A stretch of DNA of 64,000 bases from Gordionus sp. m RMFG-2023 (lineage: Eukaryota > Nematomorpha > Gordioida > Chordodea > Parachordodidae): NCBI RefSeq assembly GCF_954871325.1, contig NC_088775.1:51313561-51377560 (forward strand), written 5' to 3'. Of the stretch, positions 1-10,903 are shown piece after piece. The translations under genes and the position numbers were made by a program. The notes beneath the pieces were generated by a model. That model ran no database searches. It saw only the letters and a list, made by a program, of their open reading frames with translations, and had not been told where the DNA came from. How positions within the stretch are numbered: position 1 is the first letter of the stretch; each line of letters begins with the position of its first letter.

Positions 1-244
1 CTGCCGATTGCTTTTGGTTTGAAAGTATCGGCTCTAATATTTCAAAGAACTATGGCGGCGTTATTTTAAGGAATAAAGGGAATAATGTATTATTTAGACG
101 ATGTTTTGATATCTGGTAGAACAGTAGAAGAACACAATACTAGATTACCTAAAGTGTTAGATATTATATTAGAAAATGGTTTAAAAGCTAATATGAATAA
201 GAGTGTTTTTGGAGTAAGAGAAATATAGTATTTAGGACATATTA

Positions 245-1886
245 CAGTGAAACGAGTGTTAAAAATCAACTAACAATAAAAGGGGATAAATATAATAAAA
301 TTTTATTTTAATTTAATACATATTGAAATTAAATATGGACAAGCAATTATTTAACAAGATTAATAGTTTTTAAATTAATAAAAAGAAATTATGTTTAAAA
401 TATATAATTTTTAAATTTTATCTAAAATTCTAAATCATTTTTTGTAAAAAGTCTTTTTGATATTTGAAAATATTTTAGAATATCTTAAATGTAATCTATT
501 TAGAAATTTTACACCCATTTATTTCGATAAAAATATGATAATACTATAAAATTTTATAATAACTTCGATAAAATAATTTACATAAAAAATATAATTATAA
601 TTTATCAAAATATTATATTGTTCCACGAATTTGATGATGGTACCTTTTTAGAAATTAAAAGAGTTAATATTATAATTATTAATACAAATCAATTAAAAGG
701 ATTACCTAATTAATCAGTTGCCCGCGATAACCCAACTCCAAATAGCTTTGCATGTGATTGTAAAAGTTAGTAAAATCATAAGGAATAAATCCGTGTAAGA
801 GCTGAATAATATTCCCAATAATTTCATCTCTTGAATTAGGACGAGGGTTTATTATTCGATATTTATTTTTCAAGACTCAAAAAAAATTTAGATGGGATAG
901 CTGAGGTGAATATGGTGGTAGATATTCAATCGTATCTTTATATGCATCGATAAGATGGCTTCTATGAATAGATGCATTATCCATTACCATCTGGTGGTAA
1001 GACACGGATAAGCTCTGTCATAAAATCACGGAATAACAACCCATTATAAGCTCCTTCGATTATTTTTTAATGGATTACCCCTCCAATTCCAATTGTACAA
1101 AGTATGCTTACCTTAGAGGATGGAATTTTTATTATTGGACGGACATGGTGCCCAGGCATAGATTGGTACAAGGTGCAAGTTTATTCCAGTTTCATCTAGG
1201 AAATATAATTTTTTATCTTTAGGTATTTAAGATCTTTACACAGTAGATTTGACGAATATTGATTGCCCCAGGAGTTTTTCTTCTATCAGGCTCCTTGCCA
1301 GCTCTTTTTTTCGACCAACCTATATTTTTTATATATTTGCTAATTGTTGTTTTCGTTTTTGGACTACCAGGAGGTAAATTTTCTATTATCTGCTGGATAG
1401 TAAGAGTATGAACTGATGCTGTAGACATTTCGACGTATTTTGCAATGTCTTTAATTTTCATCTGTTCTCTTTCAGGCATTGATAACATTTTAGTAAATAT
1501 ATCTATTTTTTCTTTATTCCAATATTTGTGTATTCTTTTTGGTCTTTGAATTCTCGACGAAGATTGGGAGTTTTCATTTAAATTGGAAAAATTAATATTA
1601 CTATTGGATAATAAAGATTCTATATTAAACATTTTTTTTTATTATTTAAGAAATTTAAAAAATTAAATAAAATTTTTTACTTATTTAAGAAAAATTTAAA
1701 AAATTAATAAATGTATAACACATTTTTTTATTTTTAATTAAATTTCCAACACATTTCTTTTCAAGGATTAATCTTGTTAATTAATTGCTTGTCCATATTT
1801 AATTTCAATATGTATTAAATTAAAATAAAACTTTATTATATTTACCCCTTTTTGTTGTTAGTTGATTTTTAACACTCGTTTCATTG
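245..1886 (-). mobile_element. Tc1/mariner-like DNA transposon inserted in the Gypsy fossil
   Basis: The element is flanked by TA on both sides (243-244 and 1887-1888). Its terminal inverted repeats are about 117 bp (245-363 and 1768-1886), start CAGTGAAACGAGTGTTAAAA, and match with only a few differences. It is 1,642 bp long, normal for the superfamily, and carries a minus-strand transposase relic. The nearly matching TIRs suggest a fairly recent insertion compared with the decayed host element. A related end fragment lies at 20690-20829. Confidence 0.9.
730..1632 (-). pseudogene. mariner/IS630-family transposase, frameshifted
   Basis: The frame opens at ATG 1632 and runs to 1219. It encodes an N-terminal helix-turn-helix DNA-binding region with the motif WNKEKIDIFTKML and the segment ENLPPGSPKTKTTISKYIKNI. 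The catalytic half continues in other frames: a first DDE aspartate in LDETGINLH near 1180-1210, the second in MDNASIH near 967-989, and the LPPYSPQL box near 895-925 that precedes the third acidic residue. Stops and frame changes between about 840 and 1219 make it non-functional. The transposase would cut and paste the surrounding element at TA sites. The same family is seen on the plus strand at 28640-29710. Confidence 0.85.
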
Positions 1887-3895
1887 TATAAAGGGAAATG
1901 AAATTACTCCAATTGCAAAGAATATAGATAAGATAATGAATATCAGAGCCCCAAATAATAAAACTGAAGTACAGGCGTTTTTAGGAGCAACGAATTATTA
2001 TCATCGTTTTGTTCAAAATTTTTCAGAAATTGCCACGCCGTTGTATGATTTATTAAAGAAAAATAAAAGGTTTGAATGGGGAGAAGCACAGGAGGAAAGT
2101 TTCGAAAAATTGAAAATAAAGATGGTAGAGAAACCGAATGAGAATTTAGATATTATATTAGCGGTTGATGCATCTAATGAAGGAATAGGAGGAGTTTTAT
2201 TAAAGATGACCGATAATGTTGAGATTTTATTTTTATCGAGACGGTTTAGTAGCACTGAGAAAAATTACTCCACGATCGAGAGAGAGGCTCTGGCTGTGAA
2301 ATTCAGGCTAGCGAAGTGCAAAGAATATCTGATTGGAAGAAGGTTTGTATTATATACGGATCATAAGCCTTTGGTAGATTTATTTAAGAAGGAAAATAAA
2401 TAACTTATGATTTCACCAAGATTGCAAAAATGGTTAATTTTAGTTGGTAATTTCGATTTTGAGATAAAATTCAGAGCGGGTAAACAAAATTGCTTACCAG
2501 ATATATTATAAAGATTGTTTAATAGACATTGAAGACAAAGATCCATTAATCAATAGTTTAGAATATATAGAAAAAGAAGAAGAATTAAATAGTAATGTTA
2601 TAAGAGCTTTAAAAATAGATACAAGAGAAAAACCTATAACTTTTGAAATAGTAGAGGAGATATCCAAAAAGATGAATTAATAGGAATTAGAACTTGTTTG
2701 AAAGGAGATGCAGATTGGAAAAGTGAAGACAAAGCCTTTAAGAATATAAGGAGTGAATTAAACATTGAAGACAATTGTTTATTGAGAGGATATCGATTAG
2801 TGATATCGAATAAGTTAAGAAAAGATACATTAGCCGTAATACATACAGGACATCAAGGCATAGAAAGAATGAAGAATAAAGCAAGAGAATACATTTGGTG
2901 GCCCAAGATGAATAGTGAAATAGAAGAATTAGCTAAGAGTTGTGAAACATGTAATATGTGTGCAAATATACCAGCAAGAAATAAGGAAGATAAATGGCGA
3001 GAGACAAATGTGCCTTGTGAAAGAATACACATAAATTTTTAGAATATGAAAGAAAGAAATATTTTGGATTAATGAAGACATTAGTATCTGATGGTGGTCC
3101 AGCATTTAGAGGCAGAGCATTTGATATAAGTTTTGTAATAGATGGAAGATTGAACATTTATTATCTCCACCACATTATCCAAGAAATGGACAAGCTGAAC
3201 GAATGGTAGCTATAGTTAAAAATTGGTTAAAAAAAGAAAAATATGGAGGGAAAATGGTGTTTATTATTAATAGCATATAATAATACTAAGACTAGCAAAG
3301 GGAATTCTCCAGCATAGATGTTTTTAGGTAGAAAAACAAGAACTGAATTAGATTTTTTGAAAGAAAAAATAAAGCAAAAGGATAATAGACATGATGAGAA
3401 ATTTAAAGTTGGAAGTTTAGTATGGATTCTACTTTTTGATGGTCCAGTTAAATGGGGGAAGGGTATAGTAAGTAAGAATATAGGAAGAAAAAAGGTAGAA
3501 GTAGAAATTGAAGGACAAGAAGGAACCTGTACAAGACACCTGAAACAGGTAAGACTTAGAAGCTTAGAGCAATAAAGAGATATTAGATATAATTATATTC
3601 GAATTATTAGAAGAAATAAATTGATGATAGACATAATTATGTGAATCTTATTTTCTGATGAAATGAAATTGATGATAGACATAATTATGAGAATCATAAT
3701 TTATAAAGAGTTTTTGGAATATATTATAATTTGATGAACTTTAATGTACTTTTAATTTATTTTTTTTTGAATATTAAAAAAAATGTATATAAACAAGACA
3801 TAAAATTTTGAAATAAATAAGTTTTTGGTTTTGTGATTTATTAAAGTTTCAGTGTTATTTTTTTCAAATACAGAATAGTAACAGCGTGGTAAATC

Positions 3896-4290
3896 GTTCT
3901 AGTGAAAAAGTCGTAAAAATTATTATAAAATTAATTAATTCTATTAATCTTTTTCTTATTATTTATTACAGGTTTCATTTTGATTTTATTAAAAGTCTCT
4001 CCCATAAAGCCTTCGACAAATATATTACGATTAAAATATGGAATTGTAACAGGAACAATCTGTGATGCTCTTCCTAAAATAATTTTGAAGCTAATTTTAA
4101 AAGACTCAATCTTAATAAGTCCAAATTCGAAATCTGTAACCATGATAACAATATACAAAACCTTCATCTAGCAAAATTAAATTTTTTATTGAGTACATAA
4201 ATAATTAAAATTAAAAAAAATAATGAAATTAATATAATTAAAAAAGTATACAAAGTTGGATTAAGAAAAAAAAATACCAAGTTGGATTAA
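3896..4290. other. unassigned AT-rich stretch with two overlapping open frames
   Basis: Both strands are open between about 3931 and 4171 (63 and 78 codons). The minus frame includes VTIPYFNRNIFVEGFMGETF, which reads like protein rather than random AT sequence, and the plus frame follows a plausible splice acceptor (ttattacag, ending near 3971). I recognise neither. It could be an exon of an unseen gene or repeat-derived; no function is proposed. Confidence 0.25.
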
Positions 4291-4307
4291 AAAAACGTGT
4301 TTTCTGG

Positions 4308-4440
4308 GATTCGAACCCAATGCCTTTAGATTTGTAAGCGAAGCTCTTGACGATTAGGCCACAGACGCTTTGTTAAATTCACGATTTTTAAAATATATAT
4401 TATAAATTGTGACACTTTAAGTGTGACACGGCTTTTATAT
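4308..4440 (-). repeat. tRNA-like repeat, copy 1
   Basis: On the minus strand this begins near 4373 with GCGTCTGTGGCCTAATCGTC (A-box-like) and ends with GGGTTCGAATCCC (an exact B box). It resembles an arginine-type tRNA, but the anticodon arm does not pair well, so a working tRNA is unlikely. The sequence upstream of the tRNA head (4375-4440, ending in GTGACACGGCTTTTATA) is also shared with copy 2, so the repeated unit is longer than the tRNA body. A tRNA-derived SINE, or a duplicated tRNA pseudogene with its leader, would fit. Confidence 0.6.
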
Positions 4441-4699
4441 ACTATTAATAGATAGAATAGATAAATAAATGTTTATAATGTATATAAATATTATTTTAAT
4501 GGATGCTTTGATGAATGAGTGTTTGATATGGTATGATGCTATAAGAATACTATTGGCTATTACGTTGTGAAAAATTTAAATATAAGAATACCAATTTAAT
4601 AGTTTGAATTTAAAGTAGCAACAAACTTTGTATCGTATGTGAATATGTAACACTTAATTATTTTATCTTCTATTTAATTAATTTTGCCAGATTAAGAAG

Positions 4700-4860
4700 A
4701 AAAAAAAATCTTTGCTAGGATTCAAACCCATGCCCCTCACATTTGTAAGCGATGCTCTTGTCGATTAGGCCACAGACGCTTGTAAAAAATCATGAATTTT
4801 CAAATATATATTATAAATTATGACACTGTGACTGAGACACGGCTTTTATATATATTATAG
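4700..4860 (-). repeat. tRNA-like repeat, copy 2
   Basis: A second, more decayed copy in the same orientation. The B box reads GGGTTTGAATCC on the minus strand, the A-box region TGGCCTAATCGACAAGAGC is kept, and the same upstream segment ending in GACACGGCTTTTATA follows at about 4790-4857. The two copies are about 400 bp apart. Confidence 0.6.
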
Positions 4861-5208
4861 ATATTTTCAAATTTAATTTTTTTTTTGAAAACAATAATAT
4901 TACACATTTTATAAACAACATTTCCCCGATCTTATAAAATTTCATGAAATTTAAATCTTATCAACTCTCGTTCAGCAATAAAAATTTGCTAATAAATTTA
5001 ATTCAAAAATATTTTATTATCTTTACACTATACACTTATATCATTTACATTCAAATTATAATCAGTCAAAATTAAAAAGAAAATTAATAATAACTTATAT
5101 TGATGCAATTACCTTATACATGCGTATAAAATGTAATAGTGCACTCAAAGATGATGAAAGGTTACCATGTTCATGCCTTATATTATGTAACAATGCATTA
5201 TATTTTTT
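4861..5208. other. AT-rich intergenic sequence
   Basis: No gene, repeat end or structured element was recognised here. Confidence 0.5.
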
Positions 5209-5845
5209 AAGGCTGTACCGATCCAGAAATTACCGATCCGATTCCAATATTTTATTGATTTTTATTTAACATATATCTTGGTATCAATCATAAAAATATA
5301 AATATTTTTTATTTAAAATAAAACCAACTAACTTTCATTTTATTTTTTTATTCTCCAAAAATTAATAATTCCATTTAAATATTTGCAATGTTTATGGGGT
5401 GAATATTGTGTTGTTAAATAGCTCCATTTAGCCGATTTTTTAAAAGGGCTAAATCAAAATTTTAACAAATTATTATTACCTGAGCCTCAAAATTTCTCTA
5501 ATAGAACAAACTTTTCTACCATCTGTGGGAAAAATCAATAAGCTTGAATAATTTACTTTTAGCCAAAATGGGCTAAAAGTTTTAAAAAAATTGGCTAAAT
5601 CGAGCTTTTCTCGTTGCAGATAATAAAATAAAAAATAAAGTAAAATTTAAACTATTTTTTTAAACATTATAAATAAATTGTATATTAGTTCCTTTTATAA
5701 TTTTCTATTATGAAATTATTTATAAAATAAAAAAAAATTATGTGAATATATACAATTATAAAATAACCAAAAACAATATAAAATACAGAATAGGGTTTTA
5801 AAAAAATATCGGCCCATTCCGATATTTTTCGAAAATGCCAAATAT
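5209..5845. mobile_element. non-autonomous hAT-like element with CCGAT subterminal repeats, decayed
   Basis: The left end reads AAGGCTGTACCGATCCAGAA with repeated CCGATCC/CCGATT motifs. Matching inverted motifs (ATATCGGCCCATTCCGATA) lie near 5800-5828. It resembles the better preserved 643-bp element at 25731-26373. No target duplication is visible here and the right end looks truncated. A foldback MITE lies inside it. Confidence 0.5.
5408..5620. repeat. foldback MITE (GTTGTTAAA family), diverged copy
   Basis: Starts GTGTTGTTAAATAGCTCCAT and carries the same order of blocks as the copies at 9710-9929, 26071-26281 and 61251-61471: GCCGATTTTTTAAAA, CCTGAGCCTCAAAATTTC, then the inverted half. 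It is diverged and no target duplication is visible. Confidence 0.5.
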
Positions 5846-6379
5846 AGGTGTAAGCAATCTACAACAAACAGCAAGCTAAGATTTCATTAAGCAAAATATA
5901 ATTAACGAGATGTAACTTTATATACATCATGCAGTGGCGTAGACAGGGGAGGGGGATTGGTGGTGACTCCCCCCTCCCCATTTTATTGCGAATAATTTTA
6001 TTTATAAAACGGAAATAAAATAATATGTACGATATCAAAATGAAATATATTTTAAAAAACGAATAAAATTATAAATGATCACATGGTTTAATTAAAAATT
6101 ATATGAAGTAAATTAAATAACGGAGGGGGGGGGGGGGGGGTTATAAAGATATATTGTAAATATTTTCTAGCAAAGTAGAGCCGAGGATGGAGAAAAAATA
6201 TGATCTGCATATCTAGAAAGATATTTTTCGAAAAACAATTATAAATTTAATAATAATATAATTTATATTGTTAAATAATTAGATATAAAAATTTTAATTA
6301 ATTTATAATTTAAAGAAAAATCCTTTATTTTGATAAAAATAAACAGCAAGCTTTTATTTTCTTTTGCTGATTGAGTCTA

Positions 6380-6771
6380 AATTGTTGATTACACTTGAAA
6401 CGCGAGAGGATATTAAGAAAATTTCAGAGTTCTACACTGAAGATTTATCAGGTTCGTATGATAAGTTACTTTGTGATGTCGAATTTTGTATAAAAATGTC
6501 TTGCAAGCCTTTTCCATGTGTAATTTCATTTTAGATTACCTGCCTAATATTAAAATATTCTTTTCTTATTTTAGCTACCTTGCCGATTAGTACCTGCACT
6601 AATAGGCTTTTTTTAACTTTGAAAAGGTTTAAAACCTATATAAGAAATAGCACCGCTGAAAACCGTTTAAAAGGATTATCCCCATTAAATATCTATAAGG
6701 AGATCATTAGCCAAATCTCAGAAAAAAGTAGATCTCTCTTTATAAATTCAAATCATAAAATTGCAATATGA
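6380..6771 (+). pseudogene. hAT transposase C-terminal remnant (DUF4371-associated type)
   Basis: Translation gives a segment with KISEFYTEDLSGSYDKL followed, after an interruption resembling a short intron, by LPISTCTN, LKRFKTYIRNSTAENRLKGL and SPLNIYKE. This is the classical hAT C-terminal dimerisation block, in the form found in proteins like the 52-kDa repressor of the inhibitor of PKR. The catalytic N-terminal part is absent from this copy, so it is a deletion relic. Confidence 0.75.
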
Positions 6772-7379
6772 TTATAATATATAGTCATAAAATTTTTATA
6801 AGCAAAACTTATTTATAATAACATAATATTTATATATTTTTTATATTATACTATTTTTAATAAAAGTATTGCATTTGCAATAAGAGTTATTTATATTTTG
6901 ATAATAATTAAAATTGTTAAATTATATTTTTTTTAAATACGTTATGCGCAACAAGATATTTTATAGTAATTATATTTTTTTTTAAATAGTTATTTACAAT
7001 AAATTTTTAATATAATAATCTGTATGAAATTTATACATTTTGAAATTTATTTTATTATATATAATCATAAAATAAATACATAGTTAAATTAAGGGATGTT
7101 ATTTATACTAAAGTATTTTAATAAAAAATATAATCTATAATGAAATTCTCTGTAAAATTTTGTTATATGCAAAAATTTAATTAAAATACTTATTTTTAAA
7201 AAAGAATAAGTTATATTTGAGTGATCATAAAAAATGGTTAGGTGGGGGGGGGGGGGCAATTTTTTTTCTTTCTACACCGAATGTTAAATTAATTTACAAT
7301 TGAAGACTAAAATTGATTAAATTTTCAGAATAATGCTTCCAATCACCCATTAATCATAAATTTGGCTAAAATTTTATTA

Positions 7380-7560
7380 TTAATATTTTTTCATTTACAG
7401 CTACTTAAGTGGTTAGACACTAACAAAGCACAAAATATTGGTAAATTTTAGAATTAGTATTTTGTTCAGCCAACTTTAACAAAGATGATATAAAGATAAC
7501 TACCGAAAAATTAATATTATATATTTTTTAGGGACGAGGCCGGAGGAAAAGGAGTTTGGG
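7380..7560. repeat. stray copy of a ~280-bp repeat unit
   Basis: The order of short blocks (ACAGCTACTTAA, TTAGACACTAA, AAGCACAAAATATT, TTCAGCCAACTTTAA, ACCGAAAAATTAA) parallels 26400-26640, part of the degenerate tandem array at 24840-26640. It lies inside the hAT element 5932-7622. Confidence 0.4.
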
Positions 7561-7630
7561 GGCGAAGTCCCCCAAAAAAATGTTTAAAACCCTCCTATGG
7601 ATAAATCCTAGTTACGCCAATGATATCATG

Positions 7631-8450
7631 ATATAAAGTTTCTTAAAATCATATGATAAAATACAAGTTTACCTGTTAAGAAAACAAAAATTAAATTGAT
7701 TAGCGACTACTGTAAATATCTTTTACCAATTAGATATTTTTTATCACTATTCGAAGAAAGTTAAGGTAATCTGAGGGCCGATTCTTACCCCATTATAAAT
7801 GAAGTTTATCTATGGAAACAAAAATTAATGAAATTTTGTTAACCTTCAGAAGGTATTACATTAATAATCAAAACCTTAAGAAACACGACAACATATTATA
7901 GAGCCAGTACATAAGTTAGGCTTATTTATAAATTTAAATATCAAGTCTTAGTTTTTTTAACAGACGATAAAGTAGATATATATAAAAAACAACTTAAAAT
8001 GGTATGATTTAAAATTCGACGATATCCATAAGACAGTGCCAACTATCATTTTAACTTTTGTAAATTATCCTGCACACATTTGCATAAAACATTTTATTTC
8101 TAGATTATTCTATATAGGCGAAAATATTTACTTATGAAAGTTCTGAGAATGAACTTAAAAGATTTATCGTTCAACTACAAATAAAAATGCAAAAATTTTG
8201 AAGTTTTGGAAGCAAGAAAATTCATTTCCTTTGAAAAAATTTGTTAGTAAAATTTTATTAACACTGAATCGCTTATTATAAAAAAGACGAACACAATTAA
8301 TCAAAAATGGATATTCTTTTTTTAAATAAAAATTTTGATTTATAAATGGTATATTTTGTGTTATTAATATGGAATTAAAGAAATAAAAAAACTTAACAAT
8401 AAAGTTTTGAGAAATTTAGAAAAAAATTAAAAACCGTGAATTAATCGAGC
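7631..8450. other. AT-rich intergenic sequence
   Basis: No coding potential, element end or repeat was recognised. Confidence 0.5.
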
Positions 8451-8454
8451 ATGA

Positions 8455-8590
8455 TCAAAATATTGTCTTTCGTGAGCTAGCGGGTGGGGTTAAAAAAAAT
8501 TAACAAGCGTGAAAGGGAGTGATTTTTTTGCCATCGTGAGCGGGCGGGTCCGTGAATAAAAAATTAGGCCCGCTCCTACCTCTAATACCA
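8455..8590. repeat. solo hAT-like end with GAGCGGGCGGG subterminal motifs
   Basis: CGTGAGCTAGCGGGTGGGG, AAGCGTGAAAGGGAGTG, CGTGAGCGGGCGGGTCCGTG and GGCCCGCTCCTACCTC are GC-rich islands separated by A/T tracts, the same architecture as the subterminal regions of the proven hAT copies in this window. Only one end is visible and there is no target duplication, so it is probably a truncated copy. Confidence 0.4.
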
Positions 8591-8739
8591 AGCACTAATA
8601 AAATCATTAAAAATTAGCTCAATCCGAAAGAAGATTAAATTTCACCTTGTAAATTTATAATATCTTCTTAATTATATTTTTTAATTTACCATTTATGATA
8701 ATTTTATAAGTTTATATATATGCAATTATTCTATCTTAA

Positions 8740-8900
8740 GCAGTAGAATCACCAGGGAGAGGGAGCGCAGGCGCTTAAGCCCCCTGTAAATTTTTTATAT
8801 CCAAAAAGCTAACATTTTGAAAATTTTAGCTAAAAAAGGCATTTTGAAAATTTTTAAAAAAATTTTTTGAGCCCTCTGGTGATCCCAGGTTCTTAAGAAT
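8740..8900. repeat. GC-richer repeat fragment
   Basis: The block CACCAGGGAGAGGGAGCGCA at the left has an inverted counterpart GAGCCCTCTGGTGATCCCAG at 8869-8888, with AATTTT-rich sequence between. This looks like a small foldback element; no target duplication was identified. Confidence 0.35.
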
Positions 8901-9064
8901 TTTTTGTGCATTAATCTAATCCAACATTTAATTTTTTGTTAAATATAACTTAAATTTAAAATTTTAAATATTTATATTTTTTTACAAAGTCCTTTTTTGA
9001 GACATTTACTTTATATCATACCCAGTTTTATATACATGCAACAATTCATTTTTAAATTACGCTT

Positions 9065-9170
9065 TAATCAGACGAAGGCCCTTGTCGAAGGCAAGGGTGG
9101 GCGCCGCCCCAGGCTGCCGAAATTTGACGATTTTAGGGCCACCAAATTTAAGGCATGTTTAGCCATTTTG
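9065..9170. repeat. GGCCCTTG...GGGCCACC dispersed repeat, copy 1
   Basis: AGGCCCTTGTCGAAGGCAAG and CGATTTTAGGGCCACCAAA recur in diverged form at 36050-36145. The 63-codon open frame across it (8997-9188) is incidental. Confidence 0.4.
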
Positions 9171-9709
9171 TTAAAACAAGAAATTTAATTAATTTTTTTA
9201 TATTATAAATAATTTTTAAAATATTTTATAATTAAATATTATTTATTCCGATCAATATCGTATCTTCATTTAATAAGTAAACTTTATGAGCAGGGATATT
9301 TTAAATTGCTATAATCTAAATTAGTTATCAGTGGCGTATCCAGGATTTTCTTATGGGGGGGGGGGGGATTTTTGGGGGGCTTCGCCCGCAAACCCCCCTT
9401 ATCCCAGCTTTTCCCCGGCCTTCGGCCGGGTCTTATGTTTTAGCTATTCCATTAAATTATTCATAATTTAATAATAATTATATTTATATTTGTAACTAGT
9501 ATTTACTAATTCGTGCTAATGGATATTACAAGCCTATTTTTTATTATATATTTAATAAAGTTTTTTAAATGTAAAGTTGAAATAAATTTTAATGTCATTT
9601 TTTTTTATAAAATTTGCTTTAAAGCTAGCCTTAGCTTAAATTCTCATACTATATAAGTATAATATAATTTTTTTATTGAAAATACTAATAGTAGTGTGTA
9701 TAAAATATT

Positions 9710-9929
9710 AATGTTGTTAAACGGCTCGTTTTGAGCCGATTTTTAAAAACGGCTAACTCAATATTTTCGCCAGAAAAATATTAGCTAAGCCTCAAATTTT
9801 CGATACTATATGTCTAGACCTTTGCTTCTTCTATGAGCAAAATTTTCAGGCTTGCATAATATTTTTCTGGATAAATAACTGAGTTAGCCGATTTTAAAAA
9901 TCGGCTCAAAACGAGGCGTTTAACAAAAC
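9710..9929. repeat. foldback MITE (GTTGTTAAACGGCTCG family), best left copy
   Basis: Left end ATGTTGTTAAACGGCTCG and right end CGTTTAACAAAAC are inverted. Within each arm GGCTCGTTTTGAGCCG is itself a small palindrome. The arms fold over almost the whole ~220 bp. It is flanked by TATAAAATATT at 9699-9709 and 9930-9940, an 11-bp direct repeat that may be a target duplication or chance in AT-rich DNA. It has no coding capacity. Confidence 0.8.
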
Positions 9930-10059
9930 TATAAAATATTGACTAGAAAATAATTTAAAAAACAAGTTTTTTTAAACTTCTAAATACAGTATTATACAAA
10001 TTTTTTTATTAAATACTATAATTATAATGTGATTTTTAATTTTCGTGGGAATGTTGCCA

Positions 10060-10903
10060 ATTCATCAAGAATTTTGTTTGACGTTGGAACCAAATCTCTG
10101 TGGATATTTAACAGAGCTAACCCATTTAGCAGAGATTCGGAAGTAGTACTTCATAAATATGTTTTCAACCTTCTTAAGTTGGAAAGTCCTTGCATTCGTA
10201 CCTGTTATAATAGTCAAACATGGTAGAATATAAAACAACTTAAAATATTAGGAATTTGAGCCAAGGTTTCTCTACACCGATTGAGCGCATCAATAGCATG
10301 CTCAGGTAAAAGAGCTAAACGTAGTAAATATTTATACCACAATTCGAATTCACTGATTAAATTTATTTCAGTATCAATATCATAGGAATAAAATTTTGCT
10401 AAATATTTAATTTTAACAATAGTGGCATTAGAAAACCAAGATGGATCTTTGGGTATTAAAACTTGAAGATTGCTAAAGACTTGTTTTTTATCTAAAAACC
10501 GTACTTTTATTTGCAAAAAGTATCTAAGAATGGGATAAAAGTGGATATTTTATAATATTCTTCAGTTAAGCCAATATTTATTTTACATCTCAATAATTGC
10601 CCAGGTGCTAGACGAGGTTTAATTAGTGTTATATCATAAAATTTAGCCTTCGATTCAACGTCTATATAAATATTATGAGAATATTCATCTACATTCATTC
10701 TTATTGTATCTACCTGTTCATATATTTTCTGCCAAATCAATAACCTGAACCAAATCTAAATTTGGTTTTTGTAAATTTCTACAAAGTAATGAGCTATAGG
10801 AAAATAATTTATTGATGCAACTAGCAGCAATGATAAACTCTGATTGATCAATTGAATTCAATAATGATATCGCTTCTAACGACACATTACTTTTTTTCAT
10901 GCT
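10060..10903 (-). pseudogene. hAT transposase, C-terminal half, broken
   Basis: Minus-strand frames starting at ATG 10900 read in order: SLEAISLLNSIDQSEFIIA, LQKPNLDLVQVIDLAENI, VESKAKFYDITLIKPRLAPG, EEYYKISTFIPFLDTF, then LWYKYLLRLALLPEHAIDAL. Near 10060-10200 come NLRRLKTYL and LNGLALLNIHRD, the dimerisation block. This matches the DUF4371-associated hAT transposases also seen at 18310-19240 and 58600-59260. Frame changes occur near 10510 and 10730, and a stop falls in the dimerisation block. The BED finger and first catalytic aspartate are missing. It is not a host gene. Confidence 0.8.

Larger units (their letters stand above)
1..3895 (+). mobile_element. Gypsy-type LTR retrotransposon fossil, pol region and 3' LTR-like end
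   Basis: Conceptual translation shows Ty3/Gypsy pol parts in order: reverse transcriptase with the YLDD box near 90-105, RNase H with the TDHKPL motif near 2360-2375, the HHCC zinc finger of the integrase (about 2840-2975), part of the integrase core near 3080-3230, and an integrase C-terminal segment (about 3400-3560). An AT-rich tail from about 3590 to 3895 has a TATA-like box and AATAAA and is the likely 3' LTR. The 5' LTR and gag lie outside the window. The copy is broken in several places and is old. A mariner-like element (245-1886) is inserted in its pol region. Family assignment is secure; the LTR limits are inferred because the partner LTR is not visible. Confidence 0.9.
5932..7622 (+). 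mobile_element. hAT element, CAGTGGCGTA terminal family
   Basis: Left end CAGTGGCGTAGACAGGGGAG and right end GTTACGCCAATG are inverted relatives. The flanks ACATCATG (5924-5931) and ATATCATG (7623-7630) are an 8-bp target duplication with one change. The right subterminal region is rich in GGGGGCGAAGTCCCCC-like sequence. The interior holds the 3' end of a transposase on the plus strand and two poly-G runs (near 6122 and 7225). Confidence 0.8.

Noticed and set aside
4308-4373. A functional tRNA gene on the minus strand
   Set aside because: The B box is perfect, but the acceptor and anticodon stems do not pair convincingly and the sequence is one of two decayed repeat copies.
8997-9188. 63-codon plus-strand ORF with EGKGGRRPRLPKFDDF
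   Set aside because: It overlaps a dispersed repeat also present at 36050-36145, where the frame is not kept.
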